Shown here in pieces: positions 51,231 to 59,143 of a stretch of 64,000 nt of DNA. How positions within the stretch are numbered: the stretch's first letter is position 1; every line of letters starts with the position of its first letter. Made by a program: the position numbers and the translations under genes. The notes under the pieces were generated by a model. The model was not told the origin of the DNA. It worked only from the letters and a program-made list of their open reading frames with translations, and made no database searches. The DNA is taken from NCBI RefSeq assembly GCF_003288815.1, contig NZ_NHYM01000010.1, positions 1 to 64,000 of the forward strand, read 5' to 3'. Source of the stretch: Helicobacter sp. 16-1353 (GTDB lineage Bacteria; Campylobacterota; Campylobacteria; Campylobacterales; Helicobacteraceae).

Positions 51231-51617
51231 TCAAGCGACTTTTAGGAGATTTGGAAAGGTTTTAGATTCTAGAAAATTTGCTTTATATATTTGTGGTGGA
51301 GAAAAGAATTGGCTGTAATGGGTTTTATGAAGCTTTGCAAGAGTGGTTTGATTGGAGGTGGAATCTAGATTCGAAATAGAATCTAGACAATAGACAAATA
51401 CTAAATATCCGTGTTCCCCCCCCCCTATATTTATAAAGCTATTTTCGCATTTGCCCTTAATTACCTTATTTGCGAACTTGTCATTATATGCATCGTAGGA
51501 ATTTTGTATTATTTCCCTTATGATTTTTGCTGGGTCTCTATCATTTGTATTTGCGGTAGAGCCGTCCTTAAAGCCCTCTTGTCCTCCGCCCCTTTTCTCA
51601 AAAACTAGCCTATTCAC
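51231..51617 (-). pseudogene. Truncated GHKL-type ATPase N-terminus with G10 tract
   Basis: From GTG 51617 (AAGGGGAA upstream, TATAAT at 51652-51657 on the same strand) the frame reads NRLVFEKRGGGQEGFKDG and AKIIREIIQNSYDAYNDKF, the N-box of GHKL ATPases (E-x-x-x-N-x-x-D-A). After about 70 residues a run of ten G (C10 at 51416-51425) leads into GATTC-rich sequence with no ATPase similarity. The other two frames after the tract also end soon (about 34 codons, or within 8). The gene seems to have lost its remainder. The frame is open further upstream to 51725, but promoter and RBS favour 51617. Confidence 0.5.
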
Positions 51618-51908
51618 ACATTCCCCTTTTTGATATTTATAAAATTTCGCAATTATAGCAAAAGCCCAAATATTTATCGCTTTAGATTCCAATGTTAGAT
51701 TCTTGACTTTGCAAATTCCTCCCAAATCTTCCCAAAATCAAAAAATACAAGTTTTTTGCCAAATGAAAATCAAAAATGCAACTTATAGAAACATACTAAA
51801 TATTTTATAAAGCAAGATAGTAAGATAGCTTTTAAAGATAATTCCTAGAGTATATAATTTTATTATCTTTTATAAAAATAAAAGAAATTTACAACATAAA
51901 GGATAATT

Positions 51909-52274
51909 ATGAAAACCATAACCAAAGAATCTACGCTAAAGAGATTCAAGAAATTCATTACATTTAGGAGTAAATTCTCTTTATTTCTAACTGTAGTAAT
52001 ACTGCTTTGCTATTATGCTTTTATCCTTAGTGTTGGGCTTTTCCCCGATGTTTTGGGATATAGGATAGGACCTAGTAGTGTAACTCTTGGGATTGCTTTG
52101 GGGCTACTTTTGATATTCATTTGCATAAGCATTACAGGGCTTTACACATTTGTGGCAAATAAATATTTCGATAGAGACCAAAGGGAGATTTTAGAGGAGA
52201 TGGAGGATTGCGGAATCCTAAAAAATGGAGTTTTGCAAGATGACAAAATCCAAGATGCAATCCAAAAAGATTAA
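51909..52274 (+). CDS. DUF485 membrane protein (YjcH-like)
   Basis: The 121-residue protein has two membrane helices (about 24-47 and 60-84) and a charged C-terminal tail. FRSKFSLFLTVVILLCYYAFIL and the position just before an ActP-type symporter (11-bp gap) identify it as the DUF485/YjcH partner commonly encoded with acetate permease. Its exact role in transport is not established. Confidence 0.85.
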   Translation: MKTITKESTLKRFKKFITFRSKFSLFLTVVILLCYYAFILSVGLFPDVLGYRIGPSSVTLGIALGLLLIFICISITGLYTFVANKYFDRDQREILEEMEDCGILKNGVLQDDKIQDAIQKD

Positions 52275-52285
52275 GGAGGGGATGA

Positions 52286-53935
52286 ATGAAAAAAATATTT
52301 TTATTATTATTGCTTGGGTGTAGCCTTGCATTTGGAGCGGCACTCGATGTAGGCGGTGCGGAAAAAGCTCCTTTAAATGTCATTGCTATTGTTATGTTTT
52401 TGATTTTTGTGGGATTTACGCTATTTATTACATATTATTCAAGCCACAAGGTCAAAACTTCAAGCGGATTCTACACTGCTGGGGGTAATATCACAGGAAT
52501 GCAAAATGGAATGGCAATCGCTGGGGACTTTATGAGTGCAGCTAGCTTTTTGGGGATTACTGCGTTAGTGTTTTCAAATGGCTTTGATGGGCTTTTGTAT
52601 TCCATTGGGTTCTTGGCTGGGTGGCCAGTTATATTATTTTTGATAGCGGAGAAATTTCGTAATCTAGGAAAATTCACCTTTGCAGATATTACCGCTTATA
52701 GGTTGAATGCAAAGCCTATTAGGATTCTATCTGCCATTAGTGGATTAAGTGTTATTGTCTTTTATCTAATCGCCCAAATGGTGGGAGCCGGACAGCTTAT
52801 CGAAGTGCTTTTTGGTCTACCTTACACAGTTGCGGTTATCTTGGTTGGAATCCTAATGATTTGCTATGTAACCTTTGGTGGAATGCACGCTACAACTTGG
52901 GTGCAAATCATAAAGGCGATTTTATTGCTTCTTGGGGCGACTTTTATGGCGTTTATGATTTTGTATCTAACAAAATTTGATTTGACTTATTATTTTAATC
53001 AAGCAATCGCCCATCACCCAAAAGAAGCTGCGATTATGCAACCGGGCGGATTTGTAAAAGATACAGTTTCGGCAGTATCGCTTGGACTTGCTTTGATGTT
53101 TGGGACAGCTGGATTGCCACATATTTTAATGCGATTTTTCACCGTCAAAGACGCAAAAGAGGCACGAAAATCGGTATTTTACGCCACTGGATTCATAGGA
53201 TATTTTTATATCTTAACTTTTATCATCGGCTTTGGTGCAATCGTGCTTTTACTTGGGAATCCAGAGTTTGTAAACCCTGATGGCACTTTAAAAGGCGGAA
53301 GCAATATGGTTGCAATCGTCCTAGCAGAGGCAATCGGCGGGGATTATTTTCTAGGATTTATATCTGCTGTGGCATTTGCTACGATTTTAGCTGTTGTAGC
53401 AGGTCTTGCGGTCTCTGGAGCTGGGGCAATAAGCCACGATTTATTTGTAAATGTCTGCAAAGATGGCGTATGCGACCAAAAGCTAGAAATGAAAGTTACA
53501 AAAGCCGCAACAATCGGCATAGGAATCTTTGCTATTTTACTTGGAATTGTATTTGAAGAGCAGAATGTGGCTTTCACCGTGGGCTTAGCCTTTGCAATCG
53601 CTGCAAGTGTGAATTTCCCAATACTTTTACTTTGCATTTATTGGAAAAATCTAACCACACGAGGTGCGGTTATCGGTGGAACAGTCGGGCTTATAGTCGT
53701 GCTTGTAATGGTGATTTTAAGTCCTAGCATTTGGGTTAAGAGCTTTGGTTTTGAAGCGGCGATTTTCCCATATGACCACCCTGCGATTTTTGCAATGCCA
53801 CTCACTTTTGTTTTGATTTGGCTATTTTCAATCACTGATAATAGTAAGAGGGCAGAAATCGATAAAAGCGGATTTGCCGCACAGGATTTTAGAGCACAAA
53901 GTGGAATCGGTGCAAGTAGTGCAGTCGAGCATTGA
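52286..53935 (+). CDS. actP: Cation/acetate symporter
   Basis: The 549-residue sodium:solute symporter has a signal-like first helix and about 13 hydrophobic segments. Family landmarks are [50 protein letters not shown] and [17 protein letters not shown], the ActP/acetate subgroup wording. It imports acetate and related short acids with a cation. GC is slightly higher than in neighbours. The gene forms a pair with the DUF485 gene upstream. Confidence 0.93.
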   Translation: MKKIFLLLLLGCSLAFGAALDVGGAEKAPLNVIAIVMFLIFVGFTLFITYYSSHKVKTSSGFYTAGGNITGMQNGMAIAGDFMSAASFLGITALVFSNGFDGLLYSIGFLAGWPVILFLIAEKFRNLGKFTFADITAYRLNAKPIRILSAISGLSVIVFYLIAQMVGAGQLIEVLFGLPYTVAVILVGILMICYVTFGGMHATTWVQIIKAILLLLGATFMAFMILYLTKFDLTYYFNQAIAHHPKEAAIMQPGGFVKDTVSAVSLGLALMFGTAGLPHILMRFFTVKDAKEARKSVFYATGFIGYFYILTFIIGFGAIVLLLGNPEFVNPDGTLKGGSNMVAIVLAEAIGGDYFLGFISAVAFATILAVVAGLAVSGAGAISHDLFVNVCKDGVCDQKLEMKVTKAATIGIGIFAILLGIVFEEQNVAFTVGLAFAIAASVNFPILLLCIYWKNLTTRGAVIGGTVGLIVVLVMVILSPSIWVKSFGFEAAIFPYDHPAIFAMPLTFVLIWLFSITDNSKRAEIDKSGFAAQDFRAQSGIGASSAVEH

Positions 53936-54505
53936 TTTACTTCGCAAACAGGCTTAGCTCCCCTTTAGGGGACTTTGCCTCTGGAGATTTGGGGGAGGGT
54001 GAAGTGTAGCTTCGTGTAAAACTTTGCTCCGCTCGTTTTATCTCCGCCTAAAAATCAAGAAGCTAAGGTATGATTTCGCAGTCTGGCAAAACTAGACTTT
54101 ACGACGAAGAGTTTTACTCCCTAGTCTTACGAGCTACCCACCAAAGGTAGAGAGAGACGAAACTAAGTTTCACCGGCAATAGTGGAGTAGTTAGTTTTGA
54201 AATAAGGGCGTTACCCTTTGTCCCCTAAAGTGTAGCTTATTGCAAAACAAGCAAAGCGAAGTTTTCTGCCCAAATCTATGAATTTTAAATTTTTTACTTC
54301 GTGGAATGGTAGTTTTATTTCTTACAATGAGGCTTTGCCCTTTTAAAACAAACTTTTCCAGCCAAATCTACCCACTAGAAAGCTAGAGAAATAGCACTAG
54401 AAAAGTCGCTTGATTATTCAAAATTTATTTTCTTCCCATTCGTTATTTTCAAAAATCACATTTAAGAATCTTGTATAATGTTGCATTTTATTAAAAAGGA
54501 TAAAA
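53936..54505. other. Gene-free spacer with hairpins and intergenic repeats
   Basis: No open frame of interest was found in 570 bases. A CCCCTTTAGGGG hairpin (about 53960-53971) lies close after actP and may help end its transcript. Copies of the GCAAAGCGAAGTTTTC repeat occur at 54241-54268 and, inverted and diverged, at 54016-54042. The region is richer in G and C than most spacers and may be decayed coding DNA. Confidence 0.5.
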
Positions 54506-55405
54506 ATGAATATGATAAATATCGCTTGTGGAGCTAGAATCCACGATAAATGGGAGAATATCGACTTTAGCCCCATAGATAAAAGAGTGAAAAAAGTAAA
54601 TCTACTAGGCAAATTACCATATAAAGATTCTAGCTTTGATGTGGCGTATTCTAGCCACTTTTTCGAGCATTTGGATAAAAAAGTCGCTCCAAAGCTACTA
54701 GGAGAAATCAAGCGGATTTTAAAGCCCAATGGAATCCTAAGGATAGTCGTCCCAGACCTAGAAAACATAGCAAGGGAATATATAAAAATACTAGATTCTA
54801 TTACGGATTCTGGCAATTTAGATTCTAATAAGTCGCTAGATTCTATAAAATCTCCGGATTATAAGAATCCAGATTCCGCCAAATCGCCAGAATCCCACAA
54901 TGTCGCATATAAACACGAATGGATTGTAGCTGAGATGTTAGACCAACTAGCAAGGACGCAAATGGGGGGGGGGTTGCTAGAAATATTTAATAAAGTTAAA
55001 GGAAATAATGACCTAAAATATGCTAGATATATAAAATTACGAGTTGGGGATAATGTTTTAGAAAATCCCGCAAAAACGCCTAAGATTCCCATAAAAAATA
55101 AAATCACGCTAGATAAACTTGCTAATAAGATTCTTAATGTTTACTTAAAATTTGTGCGATTTCTAATCCCAAAAAGTCTGCGAGATGAAGTCTTTATAAA
55201 CACGAGCATTGGGGAGCGACATAAATATATGTATGATAGATATTCGCTAAGTAGGCTTTTGGAATCGTGCGGGTTTAGGGAAATTAGAATTTTATCTTAT
55301 AATACAAGCGAGATTTTAGATTTTAACTCATATTTGCTTGATATGAATGCTGATAACTCCCCATATAAGGGGATTTCATCGCTTTATATCGAATGCAAAA
55401 AATAA
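54506..55405 (+). CDS. SAM-dependent methyltransferase, phase-variable G10 (ON)
   Basis: The 299-residue product is a class I methyltransferase of the COG4627-like type: MINIACGARIHDKWENIDFSP (SAM-binding start), LPYKDSSFDVAYSSHFFEHLDK, EIKRILKPNGILRIVVPDLE and, near the end, YDRYSLSRLLESCGFREI. A Ser/Asp/Lys-rich linker (about 97-130) is encoded by GATTC-rich DNA. Ten G (54964-54973) encode MGGG in the centre; at this length the frame is open. Context with a glycosyltransferase and a second methyltransferase suggests glycan or flagellin modification. The acceptor is unknown. Confidence 0.78.
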   Translation: MNMINIACGARIHDKWENIDFSPIDKRVKKVNLLGKLPYKDSSFDVAYSSHFFEHLDKKVAPKLLGEIKRILKPNGILRIVVPDLENIAREYIKILDSITDSGNLDSNKSLDSIKSPDYKNPDSAKSPESHNVAYKHEWIVAEMLDQLARTQMGGGLLEIFNKVKGNNDLKYARYIKLRVGDNVLENPAKTPKIPIKNKITLDKLANKILNVYLKFVRFLIPKSLRDEVFINTSIGERHKYMYDRYSLSRLLESCGFREIRILSYNTSEILDFNSYLLDMNADNSPYKGISSLYIECKK

Positions 55406-55422
55406 CAATAAAAAGGAAAAAA

Positions 55423-56573
55423 ATGAAATGCATACTATGTAAAAGCCCACAATTAAGGCAAATTGAAAGGGTAAATAAAGACAAATTAAGCTTTTTATAC
55501 AAAAAGGCTTTTGGGGGTGATGTATCAAAAATATTGTTAGAAAATCTTATTTTTTGGCATTGTGAGAGCTGTGATTTGCGATTTTTTAGCTTGGAAAATG
55601 GGGAAATTCCTAGTGGGGATAACGACTTTTATAACGCCCTAAATAAAATCGAGTGGTATTATATGAGCGAAAAAAATGAATATCATTTCGCCAAAAATTT
55701 CATAAATGATAGCACAAAAGTTTTGGAAGTGGGCTGTGGAAAGGCGGCTTTTAGGGAGTTTCTACCACAAGGGGCAAGGGAAAAATATATTGGGTTGGAG
55801 TTTAGCTCTGATGCCAAAGAAATGGCTGCAAAAAATAATATAAATATCCAAAATATCGCCATTGAGGATTTTGCAAAATCGCATAAAGGGGAGTTTGATG
55901 TGGCTTGTAGCTTCCAAGTGTTAGAGCATGTGAGTAATCCAAATGAGTTTATAAAGGCTCAAATTGAGTGCTTAAGAAATGCTGAAAATATAAGCAGGGA
56001 AAGTGCTATAAATGGGGGGGGGGGAATCGTAAATTAGCCAAATCTAGCCCAAATTTAGATGATTTTCAAAACACTCAAGATTCTATAAATTCCCAAAATT
56101 CTACAGATTCTATAAACTGCACAGATTCTAAAGATTCCACGCACTGTAACGATTCCAAAATTTATAAAGATTCTATGGATTCCGCAAACCACGAAGATTC
56201 CAGAAATTCTAAAGATTCCAAAAAACTACTAATTATAGCTATTCCAAGCCAAGATAGCTTTCTAAAAGATTGTGTAAATGGAATCCTAAATATGCCACCA
56301 CATCATATCTCTCGTTTTAGCGATAAAACCCTAGAAAATATCGCTAGGATTTTTGATATAAAATTAACCCAAATCTACCACGAGAGTGTGCAAAACGAGC
56401 ATATAGACTTTTATAAATCCACAATTTGGGCGAAAATCTTTTTAAAGCCCATTTTGGTTGATTTAGGATTAAGGCGAAAGATAATAAATCGACTTGGAAT
56501 GCTAGGCAAAAAATTTATAAAGATTCCACCAAATGCTTACGGACACACGGTTGTAGCGGTGTATGAAATCTAA
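55423..56573 (+). pseudogene. Second SAM-dependent methyltransferase, switched OFF by G11
   Basis: From ATG 55423 (AAAAGGAAA upstream) the frame reads a Cys-pair module (CILCKSPQ ... CESCDLRFF) and a methyltransferase core (TKVLEVGCGKAAFREF, DVACSFQVLEHVSNPNEF). It reaches eleven G at 56014-56024 and stops at TAG 56035-56037. The missing C-terminal half is open in another frame up to 56573 (LLIIAIPSQDSFLKDCVNG, LNMPPHHISRFSDKTLENIA). Adding one G or removing two restores a protein of about 383 residues. The joint is a tripeptide (x-D-S) linker. This is probably a reversible OFF state rather than a dead gene. Confidence 0.78.
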
Positions 56574-56682
56574 AATTATTTATCGTAAGGAGTAAATATC
56601 CTCTTTACGATAGATTAAAATCAATTTTAGAAAATCCCTTTTTGCCTATTTCAATAGATTCTAGAATCCTATAAATTCTTAA

Positions 56683-57042
56683 CTATTTCTTAAAAATAAT
56701 CACATCATAAGAATTTCGCTTTACAGTAACGCTATTTTTCTTATTATTTTGTTTGTCGATTGAATATTGTAATTCCTCCACCAAAGAATCCAACTCATCT
56801 AATTTATCCTTAAGACGCAAGATAATATCAACGCCAGCTAGATTTACACCTAAATCACGGGTGAGTCTAAGTATGGTTTTAATCTTATCAATATCTTTTT
56901 GTGAATACAATCGCATTTTTCCATCGGTTCTGCCGGGCTCAATAAGCCCTTCTTTTTCATATTGTCGTAATGTTTGAGGGTGGATTGATAGAATCTTTGC
57001 TACTACACTTATCAAAAAAACTGGTTCTTCATAACTATGCAT
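56683..57042 (-). CDS. hspR: MerR-family heat-shock repressor HspR
   Basis: HspR represses chaperone operons until heat stress. The 119-residue protein has the MerR DNA-binding start EPVFLISVVAKILSIHPQTLRQYEKEGLIEPGRTDGKMRLYSQKDID, with the winged helix in place, then a coiled stretch (LRLKDKLDELDSLVEELQYS) and a basic tail. It sits 10 bp after cbpA, the arrangement known in H. pylori. It probably controls its own operon. Confidence 0.93.
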   Translation of the reverse strand: MHSYEEPVFLISVVAKILSIHPQTLRQYEKEGLIEPGRTDGKMRLYSQKDIDKIKTILRLTRDLGVNLAGVDIILRLKDKLDELDSLVEELQYSIDKQNNKKNSVTVKRNSYDVIIFKK

Positions 57043-57052
57043 TTTTCTCTCC

Positions 57053-57919
57053 CTAATCTGGTAATTTTTCTTTCATTAATTGGGCTAATTGAGAATCTAT
57101 TTTATCACAAGGCGGTAAAATAATATTAGCAATTAAGTATAAATCCCCAATTTTAGCTGTTTTGCGGTCTTTTATACCATGTTCTTTTAAACGAAATTTT
57201 TGATTATTCTTTGTGTTTTTTGGAATAGTCAAACTCACTTCTTTATATGGTGTTTTTACTTTGATTTTACCGCCGAAAAGTGCGATTTTCAAAGGTATGT
57301 CAATATTTTTATACAAATGACCATCTCTCATTTCATATTCGCTTGATGGTGCGATATTAACCCTTAATAGCAAATCCCCAGTTCTATTTTGGGATTTTTT
57401 ACCTTTATTTTTTATACGCAAGGTTTCGTTATTTTTGATTCCAGCTGGAATCTTAATATCAAATGTTTTATAGTGGTAACTCCCGCCAAGTAGGGCAGAT
57501 TCAAATGGTATAGTTATATTTTCTCTTATATCTAAATCCATCTCTTCAAATCCGCTAAATCCGGAAAATCCGCTAAATCCAGAAAAACTGCCACTATTGC
57601 TAAAGCCACTTTTACCAAATCCGCCACCAAAAATGGAAGCTAAAATATCATCTAAATTTACATTTTGATTACTTCGTGTAAAATCACTAAAGTTTTGTCC
57701 ACCAAACATACTATCGCCGAATTGGTCATATTGTGCTCGTTTTTGTTCATCACTTAGGATTTCATATGCTGCATTTATCTCTTTGAATTTTTCCTCAGCA
57801 CCTTTTTCCTTATTAATATCCGGGTGATATTTCCTAGCAAGTCTCCTATAAGCTTTCTTGATTTCATCACTAGAAGCATTTTGAGATATACCTAAAGTAT
57901 CGTATAAGCTTTTATTCAT
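57053..57919 (-). CDS. cbpA: Curved-DNA-binding / DnaJ-class co-chaperone CbpA
   Basis: The 288-residue protein has an N-terminal J domain with the HPD triad at residues 32-34 ([11 protein letters not shown]). A Gly/Phe/Ser-rich linker (about 85-125, repeats of GFSGFSG) and a C-terminal DnaJ substrate domain ([36 protein letters not shown]) follow. There is no zinc-finger part, which distinguishes it from DnaJ. It acts with DnaK in the cytoplasm. It is the first gene of the cbpA-hspR transcript. Confidence 0.92.
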   Translation of the reverse strand: MNKSLYDTLGISQNASSDEIKKAYRRLARKYHPDINKEKGAEEKFKEINAAYEILSDEQKRAQYDQFGDSMFGGQNFSDFTRSNQNVNLDDILASIFGGGFGKSGFSNSGSFSGFSGFSGFSGFEEMDLDIRENITIPFESALLGGSYHYKTFDIKIPAGIKNNETLRIKNKGKKSQNRTGDLLLRVNIAPSSEYEMRDGHLYKNIDIPLKIALFGGKIKVKTPYKEVSLTIPKNTKNNQKFRLKEHGIKDRKTAKIGDLYLIANIILPPCDKIDSQLAQLMKEKLPD

Positions 57920-57965
57920 AATATTTCCTTAAATATAATAATGTTTAAATTAAATATTTAGCATA

Positions 57966-58003
57966 ATTATATCATAAAAGTTTAGTCATCAAACTAAACT
58001 TTT
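57966..58003 (-). promoter_or_regulatory. cbpA-hspR promoter with overlapping inverted repeat
   Basis: On the minus strand a TATAAT (57966-57971) is preceded by an inverted repeat AAAGTTTAG-N8-CTAAACTTT (57977-57985 and 57994-58002), which covers the -35 region. Position and symmetry fit an operator for a dimeric repressor such as HspR. The sequence differs from the HAIR-type consensus, so identity is inferred. A bidirectional terminator is less likely because the flanking genes diverge. Confidence 0.5.
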
Positions 58004-58068
58004 TATTTTCAATGATAGATTTTAAACTTATATGATTTTAGATAGAATCAACAAATTAAATTATTTAT

Positions 58069-58518
58069 TTGAGAGTAAAAATGCTATTAAAAGATATATT
58101 GGATTATGGGATTCTGGGATTTTTGATATTTTTAAGTGTGGTTGTTTTGAGCTTGATTTTAGAGAGAATCTATACATTTAAAAAGATTGATTTTTTAAGT
58201 TATGTTGATAGAAAATCACTTGAGATTGATTTAACCAAGAATCTAACGCTAATCGCCACAATCGGTTCAAATGCCCCGTATGTCGGGCTTTTAGGAACGG
58301 TTGGGGGGATTATGCTTACATTTATTGAGATTGGTCAAAATGATATGGTAAATACACAGGCTATTATGACTGGATTAGCTTTAGCGTTGAAAGCGACAGC
58401 TCTTGGGCTTGTTGTGGCAATTCCTGCGATTGTTGCATATAATCTATTGCTTAGAAAAAGTGAGGTTTTGCTTTTAAAATGGGATGTTGCACACGAAATT
58501 AATGATTTTAGTATATAG
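58069..58518 (+). CDS. exbB: ExbB-type proton channel subunit
   Basis: The 149-residue protein has three membrane helices. The channel region TIGSNAPYVGLLGTVGGIMLTF and ATALGLVVAIPAIVAYN is the MotA/TolQ/ExbB signature. It is the short form common in Campylobacterota and, with ExbD, would couple proton flow to outer-membrane transport. TonB is not in the window. It leads the operon exbB-exbD-small protein-ZorA-like gene. Confidence 0.9.
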   Translation: MRVKMLLKDILDYGILGFLIFLSVVVLSLILERIYTFKKIDFLSYVDRKSLEIDLTKNLTLIATIGSNAPYVGLLGTVGGIMLTFIEIGQNDMVNTQAIMTGLALALKATALGLVVAIPAIVAYNLLLRKSEVLLLKWDVAHEINDFSI

Positions 58519-58534
58519 ATTTAAGTGAGAGAAA

Positions 58535-58930
58535 ATGAAAAAAATAGATTCTCTAAATCTCGTTCCATTTATCGATATTGTGCTAGTTCTACTCGTGATT
58601 GTGCTAACTACAGCTTCTTTTATATCACAAAATCGCATTGATATAGATATTCCAAAGGTTGATAATGCACAAAGTGCCTCTACAAGCCTAAATAAAGATG
58701 ATAGAATAATCACAATAAAAAAAGATGGAGAGTTTTACTTCGATGATAAAAAAGTTAATTTAGAAGAGTTGGAGTTGTTTATCTCGAGACTTCCAAAAGA
58801 TTCTAGTATTGTTATAAATGGTGATAAGGAAAGTAATTTTGATAGTTTTATTGCAGTTATGAATCTACTTCAAAAGTTGGATTACCAAAATCTATATGTT
58901 TTGGTTGATGAAAAAAATCAAGAAAAATAA
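58535..58930 (+). CDS. exbD: ExbD-type subunit
   Basis: The 131-residue protein has one N-terminal membrane helix, LVPFIDIVLVLLVIVLTTAS, with the proton-carrying Asp at residue 14. A periplasmic domain ends in VMNLLQKLDYQNLYVLVDEK. Size and layout are those of ExbD/TolR. It is the partner of ExbB, 16 bp after it. Confidence 0.9.
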   Translation: MKKIDSLNLVPFIDIVLVLLVIVLTTASFISQNRIDIDIPKVDNAQSASTSLNKDDRIITIKKDGEFYFDDKKVNLEELELFISRLPKDSSIVINGDKESNFDSFIAVMNLLQKLDYQNLYVLVDEKNQEK

Positions 58931-58945
58931 AGATAGGGAGGAATT

Positions 58946-59119
58946 ATGTTTGCACAAAACTATACATTAGAGTTGATATTTTCAGCCATTATTACTATGG
59001 CAGTTATATTGATTGCTATTCGTATTTATTTGAATATCATCAATAAACCTTCTGGGATAACAAAACCTGATTGGATGAGTGATAGCGATTTTGAGGATAA
59101 ATTTGGCAAAAGAAAATAA
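58946..59119 (+). CDS. Small single-helix membrane protein between exbD and the ZorA-like gene
   Basis: A 57-residue frame follows a strong GGGAGG site. It reads a helix (LIFSAIITMAVILIAIRIYL, about residues 11-30) followed by a hydrophilic tail NKPSGITKPDWMSDSDFEDK. It lies 15 bp after exbD and 24 bp before the next gene, so it is a genuine operon member by spacing. No family is recognised. It may be an accessory subunit of one of the two stator-like complexes. Confidence 0.7.
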   Translation: MFAQNYTLELIFSAIITMAVILIAIRIYLNIINKPSGITKPDWMSDSDFEDKFGKRK

Positions 59120-59143
59120 TAGATATTTTATAAGGGCTTAGAT

